Assembly (NCBI GenBank): GCA_014925825.1 | Contig: JACGCK010000012.1 | Location: 620,001-684,000, forward strand | Origin: Pholiota molesta | Taxonomy: Eukaryota > Basidiomycota > Agaricomycetes > Agaricales > Strophariaceae | Length of the DNA: 64,000 nucleotides | Direction: 5' to 3' | Shown: positions 50,879-61,799 of the stretch, piece by piece | How positions within the stretch are numbered: the stretch's first letter is position 1 | How the letters are laid out: each line of letters opens with the position of its first letter | The notes under the pieces: generated by a model | What the model was told of the DNA's origin: nothing | Databases searched by the model: none | What the model saw: only the letters and a program-made list of their open reading frames with translations | Program-made: the position numbers and the translations under genes

Positions 50879-51570
50879 GCCATGGCCTTGTGAATCGTAT
50901 CACGCGCGATCCGGTTCAGTTTGGAGGGCGCGGAGCCGTTGAGGTTGAGGTTGAGGGTGGTGGGTGGTGAGGAGATGGCGTGGCGCTGTGGGGGTGGGTT
51001 AGCGCGGTTGGCGAGGAGCGGCGGCACCCGCACCTGGGGCGTCGTGCTCGATGGCGCTTCCGTGTCCTAATGTAGCGCTCGTGGGGGGCGGTCCTTGCTG
51101 TCCGTGGTGCCTCCCTCGCACTCTGCGGCCCTCTCACCGTCCCTCCCTTCCGCGGCCCTCCCTCTGCTGCGGCGCTTGCTTGCCCACCTACGCTGGCGGC
51201 ACCTCGTGGTGAGTGGTTGGGTGCCGCGCCTTGCTGTGTGTCGCGTGTCGCGAGCGCTCCGTTGGTTGCTGGGTGGGGTGCGCTGCGCGTTCGGGCTCGT
51301 CGGCCGGTGGTGATGTGGCGCGTGTGGGTTGGCGGCTGGCGGCGGTGCGCGTGGTCGGTGGTTCTTGGCGGGTGCTGGTTGGTGCGCCCATCGGCCACCG
51401 TGGCCGCTGCATGGTGGGTGTGGCAGAGGCGGGGCTCCTTCGTCGTCACGTCATTGCTGGTTGCTTTGGCCATGCAAACCATATCATGCGTGGTCGGGTC
51501 GAGGAAAGGGCGCGAACGCCATTGAGGTTGAATTTGAGGGTGGTGGGTGGCGAAGAGATGCCGCGCTGGC
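50879..51570. repeat. Diverged direct duplication about 590 bp apart
   Basis: A segment at about 50879-50993 (GGCCTTGTGAATCGTATCACG... GTTGAGGTTGAGGGTGGTGG) recurs at about 51469-51570 (GGCCATGCAAACCATATCATG... GTTGAATTTGAGGGTGGTGG). The match is clearest in GAGGGTGGTGGGTGG and the AGAGATG that follows. It shows that the GC-rich island grew by internal duplication. Confidence 0.5.
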
Positions 51571-52269
51571 ATAACCGAAGGTAAGTATGAGATCAAAACG
51601 AAGGAAGGGAACTCACATCGAAGCTGGCTGCCAGAAATCCACGAGGCCTCCCGCGGCGCCGCGCTGGTCATGATGGATTTGTCGGCGACGGCGACGGCGC
51701 TTTGGATGATGTTGTTGTCGATTCAGTGTCGCCGTTGACGGCCAGGCGCGCAAGGGGCGGAAGCAGATTTGGGGGCGGTGCTGGCGCAACATGGGAGGCG
51801 AGAATGTCGTCGTTGAGTGTAGGTGATCGTTGGTGGTGTAGGGAGACAGGCTGCGGTGTGAGGAGAGTGGGAATGGGTGAGTTGAAACTTGGTTGAAACG
51901 TTGAAACGTTGAAGTCCTATACATTTGAAACTCCGCTTGAAAATGTAATCAACCAAGATCCGGTGGACTTCGCCTTCTACTAGGCTCTAGTTCCAAGTTC
52001 CATCCATCCACTTCCAAGCCCCTCCCCACCACCGCCGCGACCACCCGCTGACAACGACACCTATCCGCCACTTACCATTACCGTGTGTCCTCCCCTCCAA
52101 AGAGGAATGTGGGCCGGCTGCCTTCCTCAAGGATGCGGCCAATGATGATTTGGACGACAACGCAGATGGTGTGGATAGGGTCGTGGGTGGCGATTCAAAT
52201 AATAACGGGGGCGATGACTATCGGCCTGTATTCACCCTCCTTTAAACTGTAGTAGCGTATCAAATCAAT

Positions 52270-52590
52270 GTAATAGCCACCAATTTAAATAAGAAAACCT
52301 TCATGAAGACATAAATTCACTGCACCTTGTAGACATACATATGATACACCATATTTTGAATCTTGACTACTTGCAATACTTCCCGGAAACTTGTTCATTA
52401 TATTGAATTTTATAACATAATATAAAGGCCAAAGCCATGTTTTTGAATGAATTAATAACAGCATCTGTATTTTGACACTTTGCAATACTTCCAAAGATTG
52501 CTTGAATTTTGTACCCGAATATAATGGTCTACACCATCTTTTCAAATGGATTATATAGCCACACAAGTATTTTGAATACATCATAATGCC
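52270..52590. repeat. AT-rich degenerate tandem repeat, 109-bp period
   Basis: TTGCAATACTTCC at 52371 recurs at 52480. Both copies continue with CTTG...TTGAATTTT, then ATATAA, CATCTTTT-like words and a closing GTATTTTGA. A third partial unit precedes them from about 52270, with ATATTTTGAATC. The units are diverged. A run of GATACAATC / CAATAC words follows at 52630-52700. Confidence 0.5.
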
Positions 52591-52952
52591 CACCAGAATT
52601 TCATTACGCTATATATTGACTACCATTAATTTATCCCAATACAATCTGATACAATCCGATACAATGCTACCACAATTTTGTTGTACCAATACAAGGCAGG
52701 TAAAATTCTTGTAATGGCATGTTTGGCTTACAACGGAATATATCGTTCTTGCTGTTTTGTTGATGCAGTATTTCTCATTGCTGAAATTTGTCCAAATTTT
52801 ATCGGTTTCAAAAATCAGCGAGGTAAATGCGCAGATCCAGGTGCTGCATCATGCCGTCAAAAAGCAGAAGAGTGACCTTGCCCTTCGTTAATATATGTAC
52901 AGTACCATAAGCTAGTTGATATTTACCTTGGCTGCTCCTCTCGTTCAAAAGA
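52591..52952. other. AT-rich non-coding stretch
   Basis: About 360 bp, AT-rich with short CAATAC direct repeats, no gene. Confidence 0.4.
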
Positions 52953-53279
52953 CTACTCTTCTGAATTGGTTTTAGCACCGTCAGAGACTGAAAGCTCTAT
53001 GTTAATTCGGGAAAACACATGGTCTATTTCGGGTTGCCGTTGCTCCAAGGAAGACGCAATTGTAGCTGCCACGTCGAAATCCGGAGCGTAGATGTGAGAA
53101 AGTCCTCGAGCCTCTTCAGCAGAGTCCACAAAAATGTGGAAACGTGCCACCGAATAACCAATTATGTAGACGACTAAGTTGATGATGTGGGGTAAATGGG
53201 CGCCTAATTAGAGGCAGTCAGAGAAACGGAATAAACGCGTTGGAAATAGACGGCTTGATGGAGTGGGAGAGGAAAACAT
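52953..53279 (-). CDS. Possible small membrane protein, 92 aa, divergent from ILV2
   Basis: A two-exon model (53279-53252, 53203-52953) with a 48-nt intron keeps phase. It starts MFSSPTPSSR and continues AHLPHIINLVVYIIGYSVARF, a likely membrane helix, then HIFVDSAEEARGLSHIY and a hydrophilic tail ending in TAG. The intron has a good branch-like CTGAC and TAG acceptor but a weak GTCTAT donor. Without the intron, the frame is stopped by a TAA. The ATG lies 136 bp from the ILV2 ATG on the other strand, so the two would share a promoter. I do not recognise the family; a small mitochondrial or ER protein is possible. Confidence 0.4.
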
Positions 53280-53414
53280 GTGACAGCGTTTTCGGCCGAA
53301 TCCCGATCGGCCGGGCTGTTCGAGTCAATTCTTGGAGTGAATAAGTTTTGCAGGTGTTCAGTTCTCCATCTCCCAAGGTCTCCGCCCTCTGCTCCCCCTT
53401 CGCTCTCTCCCAAA

Positions 53415-55750
53415 ATGGCGTTGCCAGCCTCCAGATCCATGCGCGTACCCGCAGCGCCAAAAGCCACCATTGCCCGATGCAAGTCGACTCTGTCAAGCGG
53501 CAACTCTATGCTCGACGCCAAGTCCAGAGTACAGGAGCATGCACGCAATATCAGCCGCTCGACCGTGTCAAAAGCGACGCCTGCGCCTGCAGTGTGAGTC
53601 TGATAACTATGCCTGTCCATCGTTGACCAGAGACTGAACTTCGCGTAGACGACCTTCACCAGCCCCTGGCTTCCAGCAGGTGCCCACCCCGAGCAACACC
53701 AGGTTGCCCCCGTCGCACATCAACGGTCCAGGCCTTGCCCCTAATGCGCCTCTGGATCACTCCTTTGTGGGTCTCTCAGGCGGCCAGATTTTCCACGAGA
53801 TGATGCTGCGTCATGGCGTGAAGCACATATTCGGCTACCCCGGAGGCGCTATCCTCCCCGTCTTCGACGCCATCTACCAATCACCTCACTTCGAATTCGT
53901 CCTGCCCCGCCACGAACAAGGCGCAGGACACATGGCGGAAGGCTACGCTCGAGTATCAGGTCTTCCTGGCGTTGTTCTCGTCACCTCCGGGCCGGGAGCC
54001 ACGAACGTCATTACGCCCATGCAGGATGCCCTCTCAGACGGTATCCCCTTGGTCGTGTTCTCCGGTCAGGTCGCGACCTCCGCCATCGGCTCTGATGCCT
54101 TCCAGGAGGCCGACATTGTCGGCATCTCAAGAAGCTGCACAAAATGGAACGTGATGGTCAAGAGCATCGAGGAGCTCCCTAGACGGATAAACGAGGCATT
54201 CAAGATTGCCACCTCAGGGCGACCCGGCCCTGTCTTGGTCGACCTGCCCAAGGATATCACGGCCGGCATCCTGCGCACCCCTCTGCCCTACAAGGCGACC
54301 ACCCCCGGAGTCAACCTGGGTCTGCCCATGAATCCTCTGCAGATGCCTGATCCCCCTACCGACCTGGCCCTCATCCGACAAGCGGCCAACATGATCAACG
54401 CCGCGCAAAAGCCGTTGATCTACGCCGGCAATGGTGTCCTGTCCTCGCCCGCAGGCCCCAAGCTCCTCGCCGCGCTCGCGGAGAACGGCAACATCCCCGT
54501 GTGCACAACCCTCCAGGGCCTCGGTGCATTCGACGAGACGGACGACAAGAGTCTGCACATGCTCGGTATGCACGGTAGCGCATACGCCAACCTCGCCATC
54601 CAGAACGCCGACGTGATCATTGCCCTCGGTGCGCGGTTCGACGATCGTGTGACCGGCAAGGTCGACACATTCGCGCCTGCAGCCAAGGTCGCAGCAGCAC
54701 AAGGCCGCGGTGGCATCATCCACTTCGAGATCCAGCCCAAGAACGTCAACAAGGTTGTTGAGGCCCAGATCCCCATCCTCGGCGATGTTGTAGAGAGTAT
54801 GGCGGCTTTAGTGCCTATGATTGAGCACTCGAGTCGCGCGGCATGGTTTGACGATATCAAGAGCTGGAAAAATGCGTACCCCTTTACCTTCGAGAAGTCG
54901 GAGGCCGGCGCAAAGATGAAGCCACAGGAAGTCGTCGAGGAACTCGACAAACAGACACGCCATAGGAAGGACGAGATTATCATCGCCACTGGTGTTGGCC
55001 AACATCAGATGTGGGCCGCGCAACATTTCAGGTGGAGGCACCCTCGCACGATGGTTACTTCTGGTGGACTTGGCGTACGTTCTGAAGTATGCTGTCGTTT
55101 TTTTTTTCGCTTCTGACGCGTTGTCTTTTTATCAGACGATGGGTTTCGGTCTCCCCTCCGCCATTGGCGCCAAGGTTGCCGCGCCCCATAAGACCGTCGT
55201 CGACATTGACGGCGACGCGTCATTCAGCATGACTGCAATGGAGCTTGCCACTGCTTCGCAGTACAACATTGGTGTGAAAGTCCTCGTCTTCAACAACGAG
55301 TTCCAGGGAATGGTGCAGCAATGGCAAGGTTCGTCCCCATCGTAACTCACATATTCTCTCCGGCGATGCTCAATTATGCGCCGTGTTCAGATCTCTTCTA
55401 CGACAAACGCTACTCACACACGAAGATGGTGAACCCCGATTTCATCCTCCTCGCGCAGTCCATGGGCGTGCACGGGATCCGGTGCCACACCGCGGAAGAG
55501 CTGCCCGCCAAGATGAAGGAGTTCCTCGAGTACGACGGCTCGCGCCCTGTGCTGATGGAGTGCTTGGTGGAGAAGAACGAGCATGTGTTCCCCATGGTGC
55601 GTCGCCTGTCTGGCTATTTATAGCACCGCGTTGTATTGACGTATTTGCGCTCTGTAGGTCCCTGCTGGAAAGGCGCTGCACGAACAGCTCATGCACCCCT
55701 CGTTGGCGGGTGCTATTGAGAAGATGAAGTCAAGAGCGTCAAAAGCTTAA
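53415..55750 (+). CDS. ILV2: Acetolactate synthase catalytic subunit, mitochondrial
   Basis: ThDP-dependent enzyme that condenses two pyruvates to acetolactate, or pyruvate with 2-ketobutyrate, the first shared step of valine, leucine and isoleucine synthesis. Five exons (53415-53593, 53649-55074, 55136-55328, 55391-55596, 55658-55750) encode 698 residues in phase. Exon 1 gives an Arg/Ser-rich mitochondrial presequence. Visible features are [14 protein letters not shown], the ThDP glutamate in [49 protein letters not shown], the ThDP motif DGDASFSMT...VFNNEFQG and the substrate-channel QQWQ. Ala 202 in [10 protein letters not shown] stands where plant and yeast enzymes have proline. The long minus-strand frame over exon 1 is its shadow. 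The frame is intact. Confidence 0.97.
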
Positions 55751-56541
55751 GCGCTTAGACCACATTGGAAAAGGAAAACTTGCAGAACACTCAACCTATC
55801 TTTCTTTTCTTTTCCGCCAGGACCTATTCATTCACATATTGCTCGCTCTGTACAACACACTCAACCATCCACGATCCATTCATCCCACATTGACTCGGAC
55901 ATCATATATTTTCTTTCTCGCTTCACTTACGGCATCATATCCTTTTCACGCCGTCCTCGGTCTCGCAAGCGCACCTCGGGGTGCCCCCAAAATTCTCGGT
56001 GGTTCTCTCTTGTATATTTACTCTGATTTCATCGGTCTTCTTTCATTCGTCGCAGCATACGTGTTTCTTCCCATCTAAAAGTCAGCTGCAGGCTGCAGCA
56101 CCGACATCATCCGCCAACCCATGCCCCCCTCCTCGGCTGCTTTCCATGTCGCACTTGTGTCTGCTTCCTCTCGCTCTCGCTTCTGCCTGAAACGTACCTT
56201 TAACGTTCGTTTCTCACTACCATCCTTTTTTGTTTTCGCTTTGGTTATGATCATACGAATACGGGTCAAAATCTCTATCTCGTTTCTATTACTTATTGTA
56301 CAAATCCAATCGGTTTCGTTTTTTGCCCTTTCGAATCGCCTCATCGAAGATAGCGCAATGTTTGTCCAGCCATAGACCAACCATAAACTCACCTAGCCAG
56401 TCGTGGCAGGTTCTTGAGTTTTGAGCCCACAGATTTGAAAGTTGCCTAGATCGGACACGTGGTATTGTACGTCGATCGACGATCGGGCCGGAGAGTTTAG
56501 GCGCCCGCTGACACATATTTTTCTTTTGTTCTCCCTTCATC
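55751..56541. other. ILV2 3' region and intergenic
   Basis: T-rich 3' sequence followed by about 500 bp with nothing recognised up to the tRNA. Confidence 0.5.
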
Positions 56542-56629
56542 GGCCTGATGGTCTAGTAGTATGATTCCTTGTTAGGGTGCTTCAGTGCTCAATTCGAGGA
56601 GGTCCCGGGTTCAATTCCCGGTTAGGCCC
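56542..56629 (+). tRNA. tRNA-Pro (AGG) with a 16-nt intron
   Basis: The acceptor stem GGCCTGA pairs with TTAGGCC (with wobble), followed by discriminator C. The D arm contains GTCTAGTAGTAT. The anticodon stem CCTTG pairs with CGAGG and the loop TTAGGG(T) carries anticodon AGG, for proline. The intron TGCTTCAGTGCTCAAT lies after position 37, as in eukaryotic nuclear tRNAs. The T arm is CCGGG-TTCAATT-CCCGG. Confidence 0.9.
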
Positions 56630-56631
56630 TG

Positions 56632-56638
56632 TTTTTTT
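56632..56638 (+). terminator. RNA polymerase III terminator
   Basis: A run of seven T starts two bases after the tRNA 3' end. Confidence 0.85.
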
Positions 56639-59137
56639 GTGGATTATGTTTTATAATTCGCTTTTTTTGGCGACATAAAATTGGAAGCGATGTCGGTTTG
56701 GTTTTGTTCGGCGAACTTGATTTGACTATGAGGGCGTATATCACTTTGATATCACTGAATCTTGGGCATTCAAAGTACGTTTTGTGACCTGACCCATGAG
56801 ACGATCCTCGAACTTCATCTCCAGCAACAATTTCTTCTCATTTCGGTGTCGATACAGATTGCGAATGTTAAACGGGCTATAAAAAATCGCAAGCCAAGTA
56901 ATGTCTACACGTTAATCTACGCCAGAGTCAACCTAGCCAATAGACTGGAACTTGAAGTTGTGGGATTCTGGAACAAAGCCAGACATGAAAATCATATCAA
57001 TGGCATTGCGTCGATTGAAGGTCATTAAGCCAGTGTGTCGTAAAACATGAGAAGGGATAGGGTACGTCTATAATTTAAGGCGACCACGTTGTGATGCCTG
57101 AACTTCATCGAAGATGATCGAACACAATTGTCCGAGTATGAATCTGAATCATGCCTGGGTAAAAGAAACCTAGGGACCAAGGTATTCCAGTTCTCATGAT
57201 AAAGGACCAACCGAACGGTACCCAATCCCAAAGGCAGCGTATTAAGTTAGCCCAAATGGTTTATCAGGATTGAATATTAAGCTGCCAAGGCCATGGGCAT
57301 TTGCCCTATGTAAAACTAGAGTTTTATAGAAATAACCATTCGTGAGGGTTTCTTTCCAGTTGTTTTGGTCAACATTCAGACCAGAGTTTCACTAAGCAGA
57401 ACTGACGAAAACCTTGGATCTAGTAGATCGGACAAGACCATACATAAATTTGTTGCAGATGCCGTCCGTAGATCCCAGCGCTGACGGAATCCAGGATTGG
57501 CATCCTTCCGTCCTTCCGAGCCAAGGGAATTCGGAATGTTCTTAGCCACCGATTAGCCACTATCAATACAGTAGGAAGGCCTAGATTCTTGTCACACCCT
57601 TTGCTCTTTGGACGACATGCAGACGACATGCATACCACACATGGCATGTACGCATGAACAAAAATGAAAAGGAAAGCGGTCAGAACGTCAGGCTTTAAGC
57701 GCTTAAGCCTTCAGTACTCAGTCTTCAGGTCCGAAATTCTGGGACCAAGGATTAGCGGGTACACGGGGATGTTCCAACGAGCCTGATTCTCAAGATTAGC
57801 CAGCATCAGGGAAGTGATGTTGAACAGTTGCGAGAATTGATGCCAGGCCATCAGCTCAGCGGCGCTAAACTGCCCACATTCCAGACCATTGTGGGCCAAG
57901 TGCTCAGTGTACACCATTAGCACACCTGTGTGCTTTCAAAGCGATGAAAGAACTTTAACATCTCGCCATCCACGTTTTGATCATCCTGGGTCAAGCAAAT
58001 CTCCGTCAGTCCTGAGGATAAGCTCCAGGACAAATCATTTCCGCCAATAACGACAGGAGACGCCGCAATTCAGCCCCGGTGGGATGCTCAAGGGAAGCAT
58101 AAGCGCTGACGGCACCAACTGAATGCAAAGGAAGGAGCATGGGCTTGGTCAATGCTTACAGCACATCATATATATTCGGCAGACGCTGGACAAAACGACA
58201 TGGAGTGGGCACATAGCACATATCTTCGGCATTCGGGATTCCGGAAGAACTACCGAGAGACACCTGCAATGTTGCGCCAATGGCAAAGAGAGTGGGGCAG
58301 GGACAAAGTAGAGCCACAGATACACTCCGTCCAAGGTCGCCCAGCATCAAAAGCCTATTCGAACTGCTTGTGAAAACGCTAGGCATTGCGCTGACCCCAG
58401 ATGTGGCGAACGCTGAGAACCCAAGTGAGGGCAAGATGATTCCCAAGCGTCCCAAGCGAAGCAAAGAAAACGAGGAAAGGCTTGAATTGAAATGAAAAGC
58501 CGTCGATAATACGGTCCAAGGAAATAGAGCGAAACCAGAGACGGAGAAGGAAACGCGCAGATCCAAGCACTCAAAACGTCCCACGAGCGTCTTGACTTTC
58601 AATGCGTGTTGGCCTTGCAGCCTTGTGATGTGAAAAATTTCTTGGCTTGGCCAAGCGCAGTTTGTGTGTACGGGTGCAGAACATCCAAGGGTATCCAGCA
58701 ACGCGGCAATAAATCGGGCTATTAGAGCAAAAGGAATCATAGAAATCTGAGCGACCGAGCTGACCGAGTTCGAGAGAATGGATGCAAAGCGACTTTCGTA
58801 AATGTGTGCGGTTTTGCGTCGTGAAGGACAAGAGTTTAATATATGATTCGTTGAATGGTTTCAACGTGGTTATTACAGTGACTGTGATAATACAGTATAT
58901 GGCAACACTAGAAAGCGACTAGAATCCTGTCCATCAGCTACAACGCAAGAAATATGATAGTAAAGGAGGACATACTAATATGGTGATTATTATAGTACAG
59001 GAAGAGATGGTTCAAAGGCGAACCAGCCACAAGAAAATCATGATACGCCTAATATTCTCCAGTGTCCGTCGATGATGTGAACATCTCCAATCATAATGTT
59101 CGTAAAAAATCAGTCAGAAAAGAAGATCGTTGGCGCG
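56639..59137. other. Mostly non-coding, with one possible coding relic
   Basis: No intact gene is found in 2.5 kb. Open frames on both strands around 58.1-58.8 kb have no domain and conflict with each other. A stretch on the minus strand at 57711-58150 looks protein-like across frame changes and is listed separately. Confidence 0.4.
57711..58150 (-). pseudogene. Possible decayed coding region, family unknown
   Basis: On the minus strand three consecutive frames read like protein: HPTGAELRRLLSLLAEMICPG, then LTEICLTQDDQNVDGEMLKFF, then HLAHNGLECGQFSAAELMAW...FNITSLMLANLENQARWNIPV. The last ends in a stop at 57711. The frame changes lie near 58010 and 57915. No family is recognised. It may be a decayed gene or a live one hit by assembly indels like those elsewhere in the window. 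Confidence 0.25.
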
Positions 59138-59748
59138 TTATTGCGGGTCCCAGTAATATTTTGGCGGTTTTTGGGACGGGTGCTCAAAGTAATACTCTGG
59201 CGATGGTGATGGTTGCGCAGAAGCTTTGTGGAGTGATGTGGACGACCTCGGCGAACTTGACTTCCTGCCGTTGGATCTTGAATTGTGTTTTGCCTTTGTC
59301 CTTGGCCGAGACGATTTTGTCCTTGGCTTTTTCTACGATATCATTGGGTTGGCCGTGATAGAGGTGACTAAATTATGGACGTACCTTTCGTTTGGACTCA
59401 GGGATGTCTCCCTCCTCAGACACTGTCTCGAAATCATGTTCTGCCAGGTCCATCACATTAGCACCCTTCTCCAAGTCGCATTGTTGTATTTTGGTATTCG
59501 TCGCGCTTGCTTTCCGTCTGCTAGGACGACCATTGCCGGCTGCTTCTAGATCTCGTTGCCTACGCCTTGTACGTCTTACTTGGAAAATGACCACGGAAAC
59601 GAGGGCGACGAAAACAACAGCTATCGTGATATGAGCGTCTGTTTTATTTTTGCTCGCCGCTGACTATCGTGGAACACTCACCGAATGCAGATACAACTGC
59701 GACTTCCCATGCAGCATTCAAGTGGCCAGAGCGTGGGCTAATAGACAT
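59138..59748 (-). CDS. Small single-pass membrane protein, 165 aa
   Basis: Three exons (59748-59682, 59620-59385, 59332-59138) with consistent phases and good GT/AG sites. The protein has a short N-terminus, MSISPRSGHLNAAWEVA, then one membrane helix split across exons 1 and 2 (VVSAFAVVFVALVSVVIFQV) and a strongly basic stop-transfer RRTRRRQR. A hydrophilic cytoplasmic tail of about 115 residues follows, rich in Lys, Ser and Pro and ending PPKYYWDPQ. The type III-like topology, the positive-inside flank and the Tyr-rich end suggest an anchored adaptor, but no known domain is present. The clean splice phases support a real gene. Confidence 0.7.
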
Positions 59749-61799
59749 TAAGTTCAGATAAGCCTTGAAAGCTCGGAAAGAAGAAATTGGGGAGGAGGCA
59801 AACGATAGGGGATTATATGAGAGTTAGACGGTAGGGTATGGTTTCACACGCCGACATGGAGTGGAAACTAGAGAGCAAATGGCGAAGTAACGGATTAAGC
59901 AGTACTTACCCTTGCTCCCCTTTTATTGCTGATAATGACATTTGGGCCCAGGAAACGAAAGTTTGGCTATCTGGGAGGCTGTACCAAATGGGGCTCAAAA
60001 TATCGCAGCGCGAGAAACGTTTGTATGTCGAGATCGAATGCCGATGTCAAGCACCGGAAAAATGTGAGCAGTCTGGTAAAGGACGAGATCCTGAAGAGTG
60101 GGTCAAGGAGGAAAGGGATTGGGGAAGAAAGAATTTTCGCTGTGACGGAGGCGAGCTTGAAATTTATAAGAGCAGAACATTCGAGAGCCCAGCCCAAACA
60201 TAAGCCGTCCAAGAACAGGAATGAATCGGCGGCTGACGACGGCCTGTCGGCGAGAAGCTGGGCGACCTGTGGGCGACCCAAGAGAAACGACGGAAGCATG
60301 CCAAGAACACAGCTAGCTGCGGCATGTTGGGAGCATGTTGGTCAGGCCAAGGTGGCCAAGCCCACCCTGCAATTGAATGATCCACCAAGTATTACCTAAC
60401 AAACAACTTGTACATGAACTGGAATCCGCCAACTCTATTCAATTGGAATCGCAAAGGTTGGCTGGAACAATGGTACTTGACAATTGTGATGGTGATGGAT
60501 CATGAAGCGGAAGTGATAACAAAGTGAAAAGCCGCCGTATTGACAAGTGTTGAAATTTGAAAGGTTATTCTGGGCATGACCAAGGCCTGGGTTGTCATTC
60601 AATCGCCATCTTGTAAATTCAAATTTGCCGCGTCCATATTCCCTGCCTGCTGAATGATAGCTGAATGCATCGATTACTTTGTGAACTGTGTTGACGGAGG
60701 ATTAGGCTAACGTATTGGAACATCGAGGACTATCGAGGAATGCCAAGGATACTGGACAAAAAATAGCTAGGCGCCCCCACATTCTATTCGTGTCTTCGGA
60801 AGTCTTTTAACCGACAGAAAAACAACCAAGATAGATTTAACGTTACTTGAACGGGGATGTGGTTAAACAGTGGTTTACACTTCTAAAAACAGCATGGAAG
60901 TTTGTTCAAACATGCACCAAGCTCGCAGTGCAAGTACGTGACGCGCCCAGAAAATTGGAGAGGTTGGAAGCCAATTCAGACGACGTACGGCATTACTAGA
61001 TTAATCGATCGCTGTTGGGACCATCGGGCCCCGGGGACACCACCATGCGCGCGCGCTCTTGAACAGTGCTGGACGAAGCGCCAACTCGAACAGTGCTTGG
61101 AGCTCTAAGTCACAAGTAACATTTGTGACACAGAGCAAGATCTATGTGTGATGAAATGTGAGTGAGACTCTAAGTCTCCGACTTACTCGTCGCACTCCCA
61201 TTTCATTCCTCTCGCGCTCAGTAACGACCCGCGGTGGAAAAATTTGTTTGACCCACCCACCTCTCCCTCAAAATTTTCTTTGAATGTTGTTTGTGTTATA
61301 TTTCAATGTGTGTGTGTATATGCTTCTGGTTTTTCATTAAAGGGTGTTTTAAACTCATGAATGAATGCCTGCAAAAATTTTCCTGGTGAGAAAATTGAAG
61401 CTATGCCGTGCATCTTGAGATTAAAGAAGCTCCCTAGTTACGGTGGCTTCTCTTTTCCCAAATCAGACATGGATAGTTATGGAACTATTCATGTCGAAGT
61501 CGTTCAAACAAAAGTTGTATTTGTATTAAATAAATGGTCTGGTCTTAAATGTGTATCACTTTGCAACGTCTTCGTGACGTTGCCGCTCCTCTCTCTCGTC
61601 TGCATCTGAGCGACATAGAGTGAGCGACTCGGACCGGCCGGCTTGATATCCGACTATTCGCCCATGCGCATTGCGGACGCAACGGCGAGCCGTCTTAACT
61701 TCAACTTCGTCGTCCCAGCTGCCAGCTACTACAGGAGTTATTTCGAGCTTGAACGACGGTGTGTAAACTCACACCTCTTCTTTAGTTCATGATTCACCT
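59749..61799. other. Intergenic, no gene recognised
   Basis: Two kb between divergent genes. Open frames around 59.9-60.4 kb occur on both strands without domains. The stretch probably contains both promoters. No tRNA or repeat is seen. Confidence 0.45.

Larger units (their letters stand above)
49464..52250. other. Repeat-rich accessory tract with a GC-rich island
   Basis: The first 250 bp are AT-rich and featureless. From about 49780 to 51900 the sequence becomes GC-rich and open in nearly all frames, encoding only low-complexity Arg/Pro/Ser/Thr/His strings. Internal duplications (listed separately) and lack of introns or domains suggest a decayed repetitive element or low-complexity island. 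I call no gene here. Confidence 0.45.

Noticed and set aside
50916..51671. Minus-strand frame of 251 codons in the GC-rich island
   Set aside because: Low-complexity Arg/Pro/Ser/Thr/His sequence caused by base composition; no domain and internal duplication of the DNA itself.
53204..53659. Minus-strand frame of 151 codons over the start of ILV2
   Set aside because: It is antisense to ILV2 exon 1 and intron 1; the plus-strand presequence and splice phase explain the sequence better.
58156..58740. Minus-strand frame of 194 codons
   Set aside because: Hydrophobic by composition only, conflicts with a plus-strand frame of similar quality, and has no motif.
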